This document shows positions 34,331 through 46,147 of a stretch of DNA of 64,000 nucleotides, piece after piece. Position numbers and translations under genes: made by a program. This stretch comes from Chimonanthus salicifolius (lineage: Eukaryota > Streptophyta > Magnoliopsida > Laurales > Calycanthaceae). The notes under the pieces are model-generated. The model worked only from the letters and a program-made list of their open reading frames with translations. It made no database searches and was not told where the DNA came from. The DNA lies in NCBI GenBank assembly GCA_013350335.1, contig CM023541.1, positions 66,973,390 to 67,037,389 of the forward strand. Reading direction: 5' to 3'. How positions within the stretch are numbered: position 1 is the stretch's first letter; every line of letters starts with the position of its first letter.

Positions 34331-35685
34331 AAGAGATACTTGACACGATTGAACGGGAACAACGAATAGACCCAGAAATGGAGGAGACTTGGACCAAGAT
34401 GTCTACATGTGAGGTAGTATCGGAATTCGAGTTACGACCGGGATAGGGTCTTGTGTTCCGAGGTAGGATGGAGGTACCTAAGAGCTGTGGAAGGGAGTTG
34501 TTGGTTGAGGCACACCAAACCAAGCTCTCTACCCATCCGGACAGTGCTAAGATGTGCAAGGATCTTAAGAGGCACTAATGGTGGCATGGACTTAAGAGAG
34601 GCAGAGTTTGTTACTCGCTACACTAACTTGTTGGCAGGAAAAGGCGGAACATCGGAAGCCACCGGGTTTACTCAAACCCTTACCAGTGCCGGAGTGGAAA
34701 TGGGAGCATGTAGCCAGGAGCTTGTAATAGGGCTACTAAGGTCATCTAGGGGCAACGATGCAATATGGGTCGACGGTACATCCGAAATATTATCGGACTA
34801 CATGCTGTACCCCGGACTATTGTGTCCGACAGAGATGGCCGATTCAGTAGCAGAGTATGGCAGAGCATGCAATCGGCTATGGGGACCGATGTGTTGACCA
34901 GCACAACGTTCCACCCATAGACTGATGGACAGTCGGAAAGGACAATACAGATATTGGAGGATATGCTGAGATCATGTATGCTGGATTTTAAGGGTGGATG
35001 GGAGGATTATTTGCCAGTGGTGGAGTTCTCTTACAATAATAGTTACCAGGCAAGCCTCCAGATGGCTTCGTTCGAGGCCTTATACGGCAGACCATGTAGA
35101 TCACCAGTGTATTGGACAGAAGCTGGTGAGCCTGCGCTAATTGGACCAGAATTGGTTGCAGAGACCACAGCATAGGTCAAATTGATACGGCAACATCTAC
35201 TCACTGCACAGAACCGTCAGAAGAGTTACGCCAACAAGAGGATAAGGTTCCTCGAATTTGAGGTGGGAGACTTGGTGTTTTTGAAAGTCTCACCACGGAA
35301 GGGACACATGAGATTCGGAAATAAGGGGAAACTGTCACCTAGATGGTGGGGCCGTTTCCAATCCTAAAGAGGGTGGGGGAGGTAGCTTATTAGTTGGCGC
35401 TCCCTCCGCAGTTATCCTCTTCACATGATGTGTTTCATGTGTCCATGTTGAGGAGGTACAACCCTGACCCTTCACAGGTGTTGAACGTACAAGACGTCGA
35501 TGTACAAAGCGACGTGATGTATGTGGAGAAACCGATCAGAGTGATCGGGAGCGAACAAAAGGTACTGCGGAACTGCGCTATTCAGTTCGTCAAGGTGGTA
35601 TGGGAACGACGTGGCAATGAAGAGACCACTTGGGAACTCGAATCAGAAATGAGAGCCGCTCATCCAGAACTATTTGTGTGAGATG
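34331..35685 (+). pseudogene. pol: Integrase and chromodomain remnant of the young element
   Basis: Starts in the integrase N-terminal region and keeps, in broken frames, the H2C2 area (about 34500-34640), a core missing the stretch between the two GGGTCG repeats at about 34770, the DGQSERT counterpart at about 34925, then two good pieces: 34954-35175 (WEDYLPVVEFSYNN, EALYGRPCRSP) and 35182-35367 (RKGHMRFGNKGKLSP). The chromodomain piece 35394-35681 is intact (FHVSMLRRY, VVWERRGNEETTWELESEMR, PELFV, stop). Integrase would insert the cDNA; this copy cannot. Confidence 0.85.
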
Positions 35686-35710
35686 TTTTGAACCTCTACT
35701 TCGCTCGAAT

Positions 35711-35743
35711 TTTCGGGACGAAAATTTTAAAAGAGGATTGTAT
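35711..35743 (+). promoter_or_regulatory. Polypurine tract region with conserved inverted repeat
   Basis: TTTCGGGACGAAAATTTTAA followed by AAGAGGATTGTAT directly before the 3' LTR. The near-palindrome AATTTTCGGGACGAAAATT recurs at the same place in every gypsy element here (13035, 49148 reversed, 63315 reversed). The A/G stretch AAAAGAGGA is the likely plus-strand primer. Confidence 0.7.
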
Positions 35744-38700
35744 TGTAAGGGCCCGAAAATTTTAAATTAATAAAAAAAAAAAAGTGGATATAAGTTATTT
35801 TAGTGATGGAAATTGGAAAATTGGTGAAGTAAAGAGTAAATGGGCCAAAAAATTTGGACAAAGGCCCAAGTATGGCCCAATGGACTATGGAGTTGATTTA
35901 AATTCATTTAAAGGGGCAATGAGGGTTAAATGGGTCAAGAATGGTCAAATTGGGTCACATACCCATTTGGGACCCGATGGGTCAAAGTAGTTGAGCTCTA
36001 AGGTAAATGGGCTAGATGGAAATGTAATTGGGCCATGGGCCCAATGGTGATCCATTTAGAGGGTATTCAATGAAATTAAATCACCTAAGTTAAGTTAAAA
36101 ATTAAACCAAGGTGGTGTGGCCAAGTGGGACCCACCTCCACCTCATCAAGTGAGGTGGCGTGTGGGCCAATGATTGGTGGGGCCGGCCACCATGGTTGAA
36201 TTGGTCAACCATGGGTGTATGTATGAAGGCAAATTTAAGTAGATGGGATTAAGTTAAAGTGGGAATTAATTAACTTAACCTAATGATTCAATTAATTAAT
36301 TAGTTAATTAAGCTAAGTTAAAAGAATGGTCAAATGGGAAGACCAAACAATCCATTTCAAACATGAAAAAACGTTGGCTAGTGTTGGTTGGGTCAAAAAA
36401 GCATGAAAAATATCTTAGGCTTGGTTGGTGGGAAATTTATGTTAAAGTGTAAAGTAAGCTACCTTGGGATAAGATGGGTTTCCATCTTATCCCATTCTCA
36501 ATTTTACTTACTCCATCTCTCCCACACCACCGTCCCTCATCTCTAAGGAAAGAGAAGTAGAAAAATTAAGGAAGAAGAAGAAGAAAAGCTTGGAAGAAAA
36601 GAGAGGAGGAAGTTGTAAGTTTGGCCATCCCTTTAAGATCAAACTATAGAATCCTATTTTCTCATCTCCATCCTCTCCTCTCTCTCTCTCTCTCTCAAAT
36701 TAAGCCCTACTATGGCCAATCCTAAGTTAGGAGGGTTTCACCATTGATCAACCATCTTGGCCTACCAAAGATCAAGAGGAAGGAGAAAGGAGGCCAAGGA
36801 GTCCGACGGGAGTGGCGGAAGTCGGAGGAGGCATCGGATTGTAAGTATTTTTTTTTAAACAAGAAATTTTGGATTTTTTTAGGGTTTAAGATTTGGGATT
36901 CAATTTGTAAATTTAATGGTATCCAAATGATTTTATGCCTTTGATTTCAAATCCATCAATTGAAGGATGGAAAGTGGACAAAACCCTAATGGATAAATTA
37001 GGGTTAGTTTAAGGAAAAATAAATGGATTAAGGAATGTAATGTAATTAAGTTATTAAGCATGGAATTATGTGGAATTGGAAAGGAATTGTAATGGGATTT
37101 TTAGGTTTAAAATCATGGAAGAATGATTTGGAATTTTGGGGTTTTAATGATTAAATGTGGTGATAATTTTAAAGGGGTTTAAATGAAGAAATGCATGGGA
37201 GATGTGAATAATGGTAATGACCTCAAAAATGGTAGGTGTTTAAGTGAATTATTAGGGTTTATAAATAATGGAAGCCATGGAGGATGATTTAGGGTTTTAA
37301 GATTTTAATGGTTAAGTGTAAGTAATTAAAGATCTTTAATGGAGGTTTTAGGGTTATGTGTTTGTAAATTTAAATGGGTTTGGAAGGATGGAAGGTATGG
37401 AATAATGTACTAATAAATTGAAGGCTTAAAAGGGGTCAAAGGTTTGTAAATTTTAAGGGGTTTTTAGTTAAGGAAATCATGGAAGGTGGCTAAGTGATTT
37501 CAATGGGGACATTGGGATGAATTTGGTGTTTTGGAACCATGAAAAAAAAAAAAATGGGAGTTATGGTTAAACTAATGGACCAAAATGTATTTCATGATGA
37601 TTAAGGAAGGATGATTTAAATGTATGAGTTAAAATCCCTCATAGTTGGACTTATGTGTGTGTTTAAATTAATGGGGAATAGGTCATGATTAAAGGGGTCA
37701 TTAATGGACTCAAAAATGTATCAAGTGATGATCAAAATTGATGATTTAAATTGTATGATGTAAACCTCTTCATGGAAGGGCTTGTGATGGGTGCAAATGT
37801 GTAAATAGGCCAAAGAAAAAATGGGTGTTTGGTTAAGTAGAAAGGGCTGATTTTTAATGAACCCATGACCCAATGTTAGGTCATGTTATAGGCCAAATTT
37901 GGAATTATGCATGTGTTAAATCAATGGAAATGAGGCTAAGTTAAGGGTTGATTTTTAATGATCTTGTAACATGGTTACGGATCATTAATGGACCTAAGTT
38001 GTGGATCAATTTTGGACTTAGGAAGGCATGAATGAATGAGTAATTGTTTATGTAAAAGGGGTAGTGGCAAAACCGTAATTAGTGGCCAAATTCAAGAATT
38101 CCATGGAAATTGATCATGGACTTAGGGGATCTAATGTAATAACCTTATAAGTGATTGATAAAGCCTAGGGTGGCCGAATTTTAAGACTTATGGGATTAAA
38201 AGGTTTAATAAATGATATGGGACCCACAAAACCTAAATAGTCACCGGTTTTTTCATATGGGCTTAGAAATGGTTAAAACATGGACTAATGATGAATGTGT
38301 AATAAGGTACTGGACATCGCAGGCGGTGCGCGATCGGCAACCGGGTTTATCGAACGGAAAACGAAAAAGGACGCGAGTCGGTATTCGGTAGGATTCCTAC
38401 CTTTTTGTAAGCCATGGATTTGGGTGATGTTTTCTTTAATCTAGTTTGGAAATCATGTGGTTGTCTTTAAGATATGTTATGGATTATGTATCATGTGATG
38501 TTTTACTCTAAATTATTTTGGAAATTATGTGAATGCTTATGATGGGTTTTGGATTAAATATTGTGGGATGTTTTCCCTTGGATTTAGTTGGTAATCTTGT
38601 AATTGCTTTAAGATGGGTTTTATTACTATTGAATTTCATATATTACATGGCAAATGGCATCTACATCTCATGCATGGCATGGGAGGCATATGACAGGGGA

Positions 38701-39557
38701 AGGATGAAATGAAACCGGAGTCCATGCTCCGTCGGGGCGACCGATAAACAAGCATGGGGACATTTCACATATGTATTATTGTACCTTGACGAGGCCTTAC
38801 CGTCAAGGGGGATGTTGTATTTATTGTTATACCTTGATGATGATTCTTCCATCAAGGGGAATATTGTATTTATGTTTACGCCTTGACGAGGCCTTACCGT
38901 CAAGGGGGATATGGCATCGGGATAGTAAGGATGATGGGTGGGATTCATAACACAGACACCCATGGCATGACATTCATTCTATGGCTTTTCGTTATGTATT
39001 ATCTATCTGCTTTGTTATCACTAATCCATGTGTTAGCCCTACTCGGAGTCCTACTGGGCGCGTGGTCTAACGCCCTACTTCTACCCTAGCTGATGACGCA
39101 GGAAATGCCGGAGCAGAAGGACGAGACGGGAGCCAAGTTAGGAGCTTTGGAAGGCGGACTAATTATTTTATTTAAGTTATTTTGAGGAATGTGTATTTGA
39201 TGTAGTTTAATTTGTCGGAAATGTAATAATTGAGATTACTTACTATATTTTGGACATTATGGTTTTAAGGATGTTTGGTGATTGAATGAATGTAACTTCC
39301 CTGCTATCTAAGAATTTGTAGGTTAGGCTCTTTTATAATTTCCGCAATTAGTTTAAATGTTCCCCGATGCTTACTTCTATGTGTGAACCATTCTCCGTGG
39401 ACTTCATTCCACGCACACGTAGGGTTGGCCAGTTAAGGGCTGGGCTTTAGAAGCTCGGACTTAACTCGCGTCGTGACGTCCGCGCCCTTTGTCACTTTTA
39501 TTAAAAAAAAAAAAAAAATAGACTCTGATATTTCGGTGAAAAGGGGCGGGCGTTACA
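35744..39557 (+). repeat. 3' LTR of the young element
   Basis: Almost base-for-base copy of 27583-31395. Differences I can see: A for T at LTR position 15, one extra T in the run at 36848, G for C near 38816, C for T near 39154, T for C near 39379, and one A/T change in the A run near 39519. Followed by AAACC, the second target-site copy. Confidence 0.95.
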
Positions 39558-39562
39558 AAACC

Positions 39563-40364
39563 TAGGGCGATAGGTCATGTGATCAATGTGTTTCTTCCCT
39601 ATCTCACCAATAGCTCGTGCGACCAATTGATCATGCAGAATACTACACAAAAGATCGCCGCCAAACGAAAGCGTCGTCCTGAGCCTGACTGTATTTTTTA
39701 GTGGGTGTAGAACCCATACAAAAAACGAAAGGTCGTGAGGGCGATTAGTCGGCCCAACACTCAGACAAAGTGTTGTCTAAACGATTGGTCGTCCTAAGAT
39801 ATGACTTTGAATGACAGTCCAGATTTTATACTAAGTCCTGCCAATGGATCATAACGCACAATTGTATCGGCCCTGTTCCAGTGATGTATTGCCATCATGA
39901 ATGTATCGTCCTGGGACCTTAGGTGTTTGACAAACCATTTCCAACCTGAACCTTGTTTTCCAGGACAATTGGACGTATGACCACGATATATCGTCCACTG
40001 TCAAAGACGATTGATCACCAGACACTTTCGGCATGACAGTAAAATCAATGGTTTTTCATATGAAGTTCATGTTTTCATTATGGGTCAAACAACCACTAAG
40101 CTACTTAAATTATCTAGATGTGATCTCTAAGTCTAGACTAGGTCATCCTAAGGTGTGGGGTCCACCTAGAGTCTCCTATGGCCAAATTACCTTGGGTGAT
40201 TGCCATACACTTTGATGACCCATTGAATCTTGATTAATCTTCCCACTTGAGCTTCATTAAACCACCACATGATTCTTGATTCTCGAGCTTCTATCTTCAA
40301 GGCAATGCTTGACTCGAGTCATGGACTTGACAAACAAGGGACTCGGCAAACCGGGGCACTAATA
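39563..40364 (-). repeat. Copia LTR, second part (continues 26538-27582)
   Basis: Resumes the interrupted LTR right after the target-site copy. It carries the rest of the CGATTGGTCG-type palindrome array (to about 40020) and ends with the reverse of the usual LTR start: GGACTCGGCAAACCGGGGCA then CTAATA, where CTAACA is expected. So the terminal dinucleotide is mutated or the edge was clipped. Confidence 0.8.
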
Positions 40365-41639
40365 GCATGTAATAGCTATTTAGCGAACTCTAAATCATCT
40401 AGATGCAAACTCATGCTCCTTATTGGCTATATTTTTACTGAGTTGAATATATGTGATATTTTCATGGTATGCATTTGATGCTTGGATTGTGTCATGGTGG
40501 AATGTGTTTTATGTATTCATGTATGGTTGATTGAATTCTATTTCCACATGTGGTTTGGTGATTAAAGTATTGTTTATTTTTGCTCATATGTGGTATTGTC
40601 CTTTCTTGTGCTTAGTAGTTATATCACTTTCATGTTAGGACATTGAGTTTGATGCTATCAGATTGTAGAAATAAAAGTTAAATCTATTGTGCACATTGAT
40701 GGTTGTTTGGAAGTAAAGGTGGAGGTATGAAAATGTAAAAATGAAGGAGACAGGTAAAATGAATATCCATTGTAGTGAGGGGGAGTAATACCAAAATTCG
40801 ATGTACATGGTCAAAGGAGATACAAAAGCAAAAAAAAAATTATTATGGTTTGGGCTTGTGAAATTGTTTTTCTTGCTGGGATATTGAATGTCAACATTGG
40901 AGTTTGGGGAACAAAAATAATATCCATGTAGAAAGGGGGAGCAACATTGAAATTTGATGTACATATGAATGATATATGTGTTCCAAGTTTGTCAAATCTT
41001 ATTGCAGGAATATGAAATTTGACTAACATAGAGAAACACATGGTGCTTCTTGAAATTCTATGCTGTTTTTGTTTGGGTGATATGTTTGTTATTATGGATT
41101 TGGACATATGAATGGATATTAGAGATGAAAATATGTATGCATGTTCTTGTTCATGCAGGATTTTGTCAATTTCTGACAAAAAGGGGGAGTAGTTTTGGTA
41201 GACAAATGAAGTTGGGAAACAATGTGATCATATGCTTTGGTAGACAAAAGAAGTATGGTGGAACAATGATTGTTGAAGTTAGGAGGAGCTACATGAACCA
41301 AATATGGTTGAATAATGAAGTTAGGGGTAGCAACATGAAACATAGAATGGTTATTGACATGGAATGTTTATTGAATTTTTGTATATGTCGCTAATGCTTA
41401 TGGGGAAGATTAAAATCTAACGAGAATTATGCCAAATATTTTGCAGGAAAACCTTTTAATTGCAGGCATTTTCTAAGAGGGAGCTTCCAAGTCTTCAACC
41501 AAGCCATGTTGAATGAACAATTATTTATGTTTATATTCAAAGTTGTAATCATGGTTGTCAAGATTTAAATCTGGATTTGTCTTTGGGTCTATATATGTAT
41601 TTGTCTATGTTTTGTCACGAAATTGACAAATGGGGAGAT
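40365..41639 (+). mobile_element. 3' interior of a plus-strand Copia element
   Basis: Non-coding. It contains repeated polypurine-like blocks (GAGGGGGAG at about 40778, AAGGGGGAGCAAC at about 40935, AAAAAGGGGGAGTAG at about 41178) and the phrase TTTTGTCAATTTCTGACAAA at about 41160, which parallels 22313-22340. It ends ATTGACAAATGGGGAGATTG immediately before the LTR, the typical SIRE/Maximus arrangement. No pol motif is visible; the 5' part of the element is missing. Confidence 0.6.
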
Positions 41640-42084
41640 TGTTGATCTAAAAGTTAAATATGTCTCCCATGCGTCAGATTGAGTTGTCAATTTCGTGACT
41701 AAGTCCAACTGAGTCATAAGTTGTATAGTTCGTGACTAAGTTGATATGCGTCCAAGACCGAGTTTCCATAAGACCGTCAAAGTCAAATCAAGTATTGAAG
41801 CTCCGAAAGTAGCAAGACAACACATCAAGTCAGAAATGCTCAATGAATGCCAAACATGAAGGTAAAATGGGCCATAAGTTGAACCTAAGAAATCGTAGAA
41901 GCCATAGAAGACCATTTAGTGTTTCTCTAAGACTGTCAGGATTCTACCCCTCTTTGGAGAGCTCTTACGATCTATCAAATATATTTATATAAGTGAAACT
42001 ATTATAATAAGGTTGAGCATCAAGAGAGCTTTCCAGAATATCCAAAATCATCGAAATCAGATTTTCAGAACAAAAGTTATGGAC

Positions 42085-42490
42085 ATTTTTCTGATCCATT
42101 TGTCCGACCCATATAACCCGTATGATCGACCAACGAAGCCCAGAACTCAAAGTAATATTCTTAGGCTTTGTCGGATCGACCGATATTGGGCATCCGTTCA
42201 ACCGACAAAACACAGTAACTGATATGCTATTTGTCATTTGTCGGATCGACCGACATTGTGCATTGGTGCGACCGACAAAGTACAGTAAATTAGACATGCT
42301 CTCTGTTATGTGTCAAATCGACCGACAATAGTATCGGATCAATCGACAATGTGACCGTTGTAAATCAAAAGAGTCGTTGGGGTTGGTCCAACGACAGAGT
42401 GTATTGTTCGAACCAACACATGACCGCTGTGTCTTTAAGTAGAGCCGTTAAGCGTTGGTTCGATCGACAGTTTGTATCGGTCGAAACGAC
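42085..42490. repeat. U3 palindrome array, GTCGGATCGACCGAC word
   Basis: Repeats of GTCGG-ATCGA-CCGAC at about 42171, 42238 and variants at 42316, 42336 and 42460. Array end to TATA box is about 20 bp. Confidence 0.75.
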
Positions 42491-42508
42491 ACATATCCAT
42501 TGGGACTT

Positions 42509-42524
42509 TTTCTCTATATATACC
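42509..42524 (+). promoter_or_regulatory. TATA box of Copia LTR promoter
   Basis: TTCTCTATATATACCAAG is a strong plant TATA context, placed between the U3 array and U5 as in a retrotransposon promoter. The counterpart on the minus strand is at 7566. Confidence 0.7.
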
Positions 42525-43387
42525 AAGCCCATTTCTTGTGCAAAGGTCAGAGAATTATTGGAGAACTTTTTCAAAGAGAAAAACCCTTGTCCCAAGAACT
42601 CTAAGAGTTTCACCAAGCCAATGTAAGATCATCATAGTTCTTTTAACCCTCTTTAAATCACATTTGAAGCATTCATAGGCAAATCAATTGAGCATCCAAA
42701 GCTCACATTGAATGTGATTATGGATCTCTTTGGGGTAAGCCTACACATATAGGAAAAACTCTTCATTTCCTTAGAAACCTCTTCTCCCACTCTTGGTTGT
42801 GCATCATTGGAAGATCTAAACTTTACACAAAGAGCCAAGCAAGGAGAGGAACTTCAAAAGCGCCATGATCACTACGAAATCAAAAGGCGACTTCTTGGTA
42901 ACAGCAAAACTACTTCTTTCAATCATTGAGATAATTGTAAAGGGTTGGTGTAACCCTAGTGAAATCCAAGAAAGGTGTTTTCTTGGTGTTTATAACTTAC
43001 AGTTCGACCTACACCCTTGAAGTAGATCAAAGATTGTAATGCATTTCCTCTCCACTCCTGAAGGAGAAGTTTAGTGAAATCCTCAAGTGGTGTACTTGAG
43101 GCGTGGCATAAGCAAGGTTTTTGAACCACGTAAAAATCCTCGTGTCAAGGTATTTCATTTCTTCTCATCTCCTCTCATTATTGTGCTTGTGTTTGATCTT
43201 GTATCTTAATTGCACAATTTAGGGATAAATTTGATTAATTTATTAAGACCAATAAATTAATTGACTCACATTTTAAAGAAATTTAAAATTCCTCCATAGT
43301 CCTATTCACCCCCCCCCCTCTCTCTCCTCTTCATCCCTCCCTCTCTCCTCTAGGACTATTCTAGACATTGGGCTAGCTTGACTTACA

Positions 43388-43577
43388 TGAAATTCTACCC
43401 CTTAACAAACACAACTCAAACATATCACTCGACTAATCTTCTAAGGCATGTGAAATTCTCTCAATCCGCACACACTGGGTAAAGCTACGGTGAGTGGCCC
43501 GTCTAATTTTATTTCATAATTAAGATGTGACCAGAAAATAATATTATTTATGAAAATAATTATTTGATGAATATAAA
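43388..43577. other. Short spacer, nothing recognised
   Basis: AT-rich sequence between the Copia LTR and the next LTR. No motif or frame I can name. Confidence 0.5.
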
Positions 43578-44192
43578 TGATCTGTAATTTTTCGACGTAC
43601 CTACTCGTTTTTGGGTGGACGAGTGGGACTTGAAAAGGACATCTTTTCCGGCAACACAATATAATAAAAAGGAGACTAAGACAAAATATTTTTTTTAACG
43701 TGGTAAAACCCTTTAAATAGGGAAACATCCATGTGCCCACTAATAGGTAAAATTTCTACTATAATTGAAAGATGTTTACAAATAGTATACCACGTTTTTT
43801 TTTTTTCCATTTCTGGCTGAATACAGAATGTGTCTAATAATGAAACTAGCCCCTTCTTTGTTTCTTCTGTTCAGTTTGAATATAGAGAGGCGTCTAGACG
43901 CTGCTATGGCCTGGCATTTTTCTGCCCAAGATAATAAAGAACTCCATTGTTGTTGTCCTTCTATTGTTGTCACTGCTTGAACGCAAGAATGCTCTACCAA
44001 GTGTTGCTTCTAGTGGATTTGGATAAAGATGATGGCCTGCAAAATTTGTACACTGTACTTGAACGAAATGCACTTCTAGAAATGATATTTTTGCAGTTGA
44101 AAGTGACAATCAAGACCTGTAAAAACAATGGAACTGTATTTAATTCATGGGACTAATTGATAGAGAATGGCGATGAAGTGTCGTAGGTGGTA
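43578..44192 (-). repeat. Short LTR of family D (solo or detached copy)
   Basis: About 615 bp matching 56921-58513 with its insertion removed: TGATCTGTAATTTTTCG at the left, AACGTGGTAAAACCCTTTAA in the middle and GTGTCGTAGGTGGTA at the right. Orientation follows the copy at 56.9 kb, where a primer site shows that the element lies on the minus strand. I see no target-site duplication and no polypurine tract beside it. Confidence 0.65.
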
Positions 44193-46147
44193 TTGAGACA
44201 TGAAAATGACATTTTTACCCTTAATTATTGGACCAGTTAGCCACAATTTTGTATATATCAGGTAAATTTATTATTGTTTGTTAGTTTTGTAGGTAAAATT
44301 GAAAAGTATAGGAAATAAATAAAAAAACCAGAAGAAACTGCAAGACTTGTTTCTTAATTGGAAGACCTAGAATATTTAATAATTAATTTCTAACCACTTT
44401 TAGGGATTTTATTGTAAATTGAATAAATCTGGATCCAATTATGAGAGTCTTGATTAATTCAATTATTTTAGATTTTAAGTGGTGAATTAATTATTTTAAT
44501 TATGGAGAGAAGCTGAAAGTCAAGAGAAAGAGTCTGAAATTGAAGACCATGGGCCAGAAATCCAATACAATGGGCCTAGTTGAAGTGATCCATGCGCATC
44601 TCATATGTGGGTCTGGCTAACCAAAGTCCATGAAGTCCACAAGCTAAAGTCCAATGAGTTCACTGGAGGCCCATTTGCTCTAAACCCTGACCCATATCCA
44701 TATCCATGATTCAAACCCTTATCCCATGCGCATTCATTCCACGCATTTAATATCCACCATTCATTTACATTACACAATATCTATAAACCCTAAAGAATTT
44801 TGCAACGTCATCTCCACCTAGTTCAAATCCCAATTTTATCTCCAATCTTATCTCATCCAACCTAGATCCAACTTTCTCTCCAATTCAACTTGCATTCCAA
44901 GCAACCCAAGATGATCCACTCGATTTTTACACCTCATCACCTACACAAAAACACTCCACACGATTTTTGTATATCCTCATCCATTCCATTCGAAGTTGAC
45001 CTCCATGTCACCATGCACTCATCTATCCATCCACTCAAGTTGACTTTGCATCTCATCCATTCATTCATAAACATAAAACCCTAAATCTCCAATACATATG
45101 ATTGGCCACCACCTATTATCTCTCCACTCATACACATATCCATTTCTTGGCCTTGAAGAAACCAATACAAACCATAAACCCTAGCCGTTCGTGCCTTTAT
45201 CTCTCCCACTTAAAATCTTTTAATCTTAGCCATCCATTTACCCAACTTAAACCCTAATTAATCTGAACCATCCATTCTTTCCCAAAGCCTATAAATAGAG
45301 CACTATGGCCACCTATGAAACTCAAATTTGACTGAGACTAATCAAGCATTGGCGTGGACCAGAGGAGAGGAGGAGAAGAAAAACAAGAAGACTTTGGAGA
45401 ATTTGACTTTCGAGATTGCATTTATTTTCCAATTTCCAATATTTTCTTGTATTTTCTTTGATTTCAAATTCATGCATTGTAATTCAATTCCATGTTTATG
45501 AATGAAATTCAAAGTGCAATGTCTGTTAGATTATGGTTTTCCAATTAATTTATGTTTATGTTATGATTGTTTACATTGAATTTTATTTTCATAATTAAAC
45601 TTCAATGGTCGAATCTATTATGTTGATTACAAAATTAGATGTAATGAATTTTAGGTTAAGTGATCCCCAATTTTAGTATCTAAGGCTCTTATTTATAAGA
45701 GTGTAACAACTTTTTAGTGCTGAAAGAGGGGCCGAACATAATCAAGGTCTATTTTTGTGAGATGCATTTTAATAAACTCCATGAATTTAATTCTTGAAAT
45801 AATTCTGAATGAAAACAAGAATGTAATCATGATTAGTTTACGTGAGCTCCTAGATGTCTAGGATTTAATTTTATTTTTAATTATGGAATATTAATGTCAT
45901 GTTGATTTCTTAAAGTCAACTCCATTGTATTATATGTGAAATATTAAATTCGTCTATCTATTTATTTTATTTATGTATTTACTTATCTCATTTGATTCTT
46001 TAATTCTTTCATTTTTTGATTCTTTATTATTTATTTTTCTCCAACTCCACATCTGAATGTTAAACTAGGTTTGAAATTAAATTAATTAATTTTTATTAAA
46101 ATTATGCCAGATCTAAACCATTTCTATGCTTTTTAATTAAATGAACC
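44193..46147 (+). repeat. AT-rich region with promoter-like unit, family E copy 2
   Basis: No coding sequence is recognised. From about 44540 it parallels 3904-4862: a TTTAATATCCACCAT block at about 44746, TATA contexts at about 44781 (CTATAAACCC) and 45290 (CCTATAAATAGAGC), a purine-rich stretch, then a long AT-rich tail. A fuller copy than the first. The 64-codon frame at 44890 is Pro/His-rich and unsupported. Confidence 0.4.

Larger units (their letters stand above)
27583..39557 (+). mobile_element. Complete young Tekay-type element with defective interior
   Basis: Two LTRs of 3813 and 3814 bp flank a 4348 bp interior, with primer site, polypurine tract and a perfect 5 bp target duplication. 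By eye I count about five substitutions and one single-base homopolymer difference between the LTRs, so insertion is recent. The interior keeps only integrase and chromodomain remnants (34331-35685). Gag, protease and RT are not recognisable. It must have been copied by proteins from another element, which makes it similar to the large non-autonomous derivatives called LARDs. Confidence 0.95.
41640..43387 (+). repeat. Copia LTR, plus strand
   Basis: Begins TGTTGATCTAAAAG and follows the general layout of the other Copia LTRs: palindrome array (42085-42490), TATA box (CTCTATATATACC at about 42511), U5 with GTTCGACCTACACCC, and a C-rich tract (43311-43319) near the end. The right end is placed at about 43387 (TTGACTTACA) with some doubt, because the terminal text differs from the other LTRs. 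Confidence 0.7.

Noticed and set aside
34451..34897. 148-codon frame as an intact gene
   Set aside because: Mostly an out-of-frame reading of integrase remnants; the true frame is broken.
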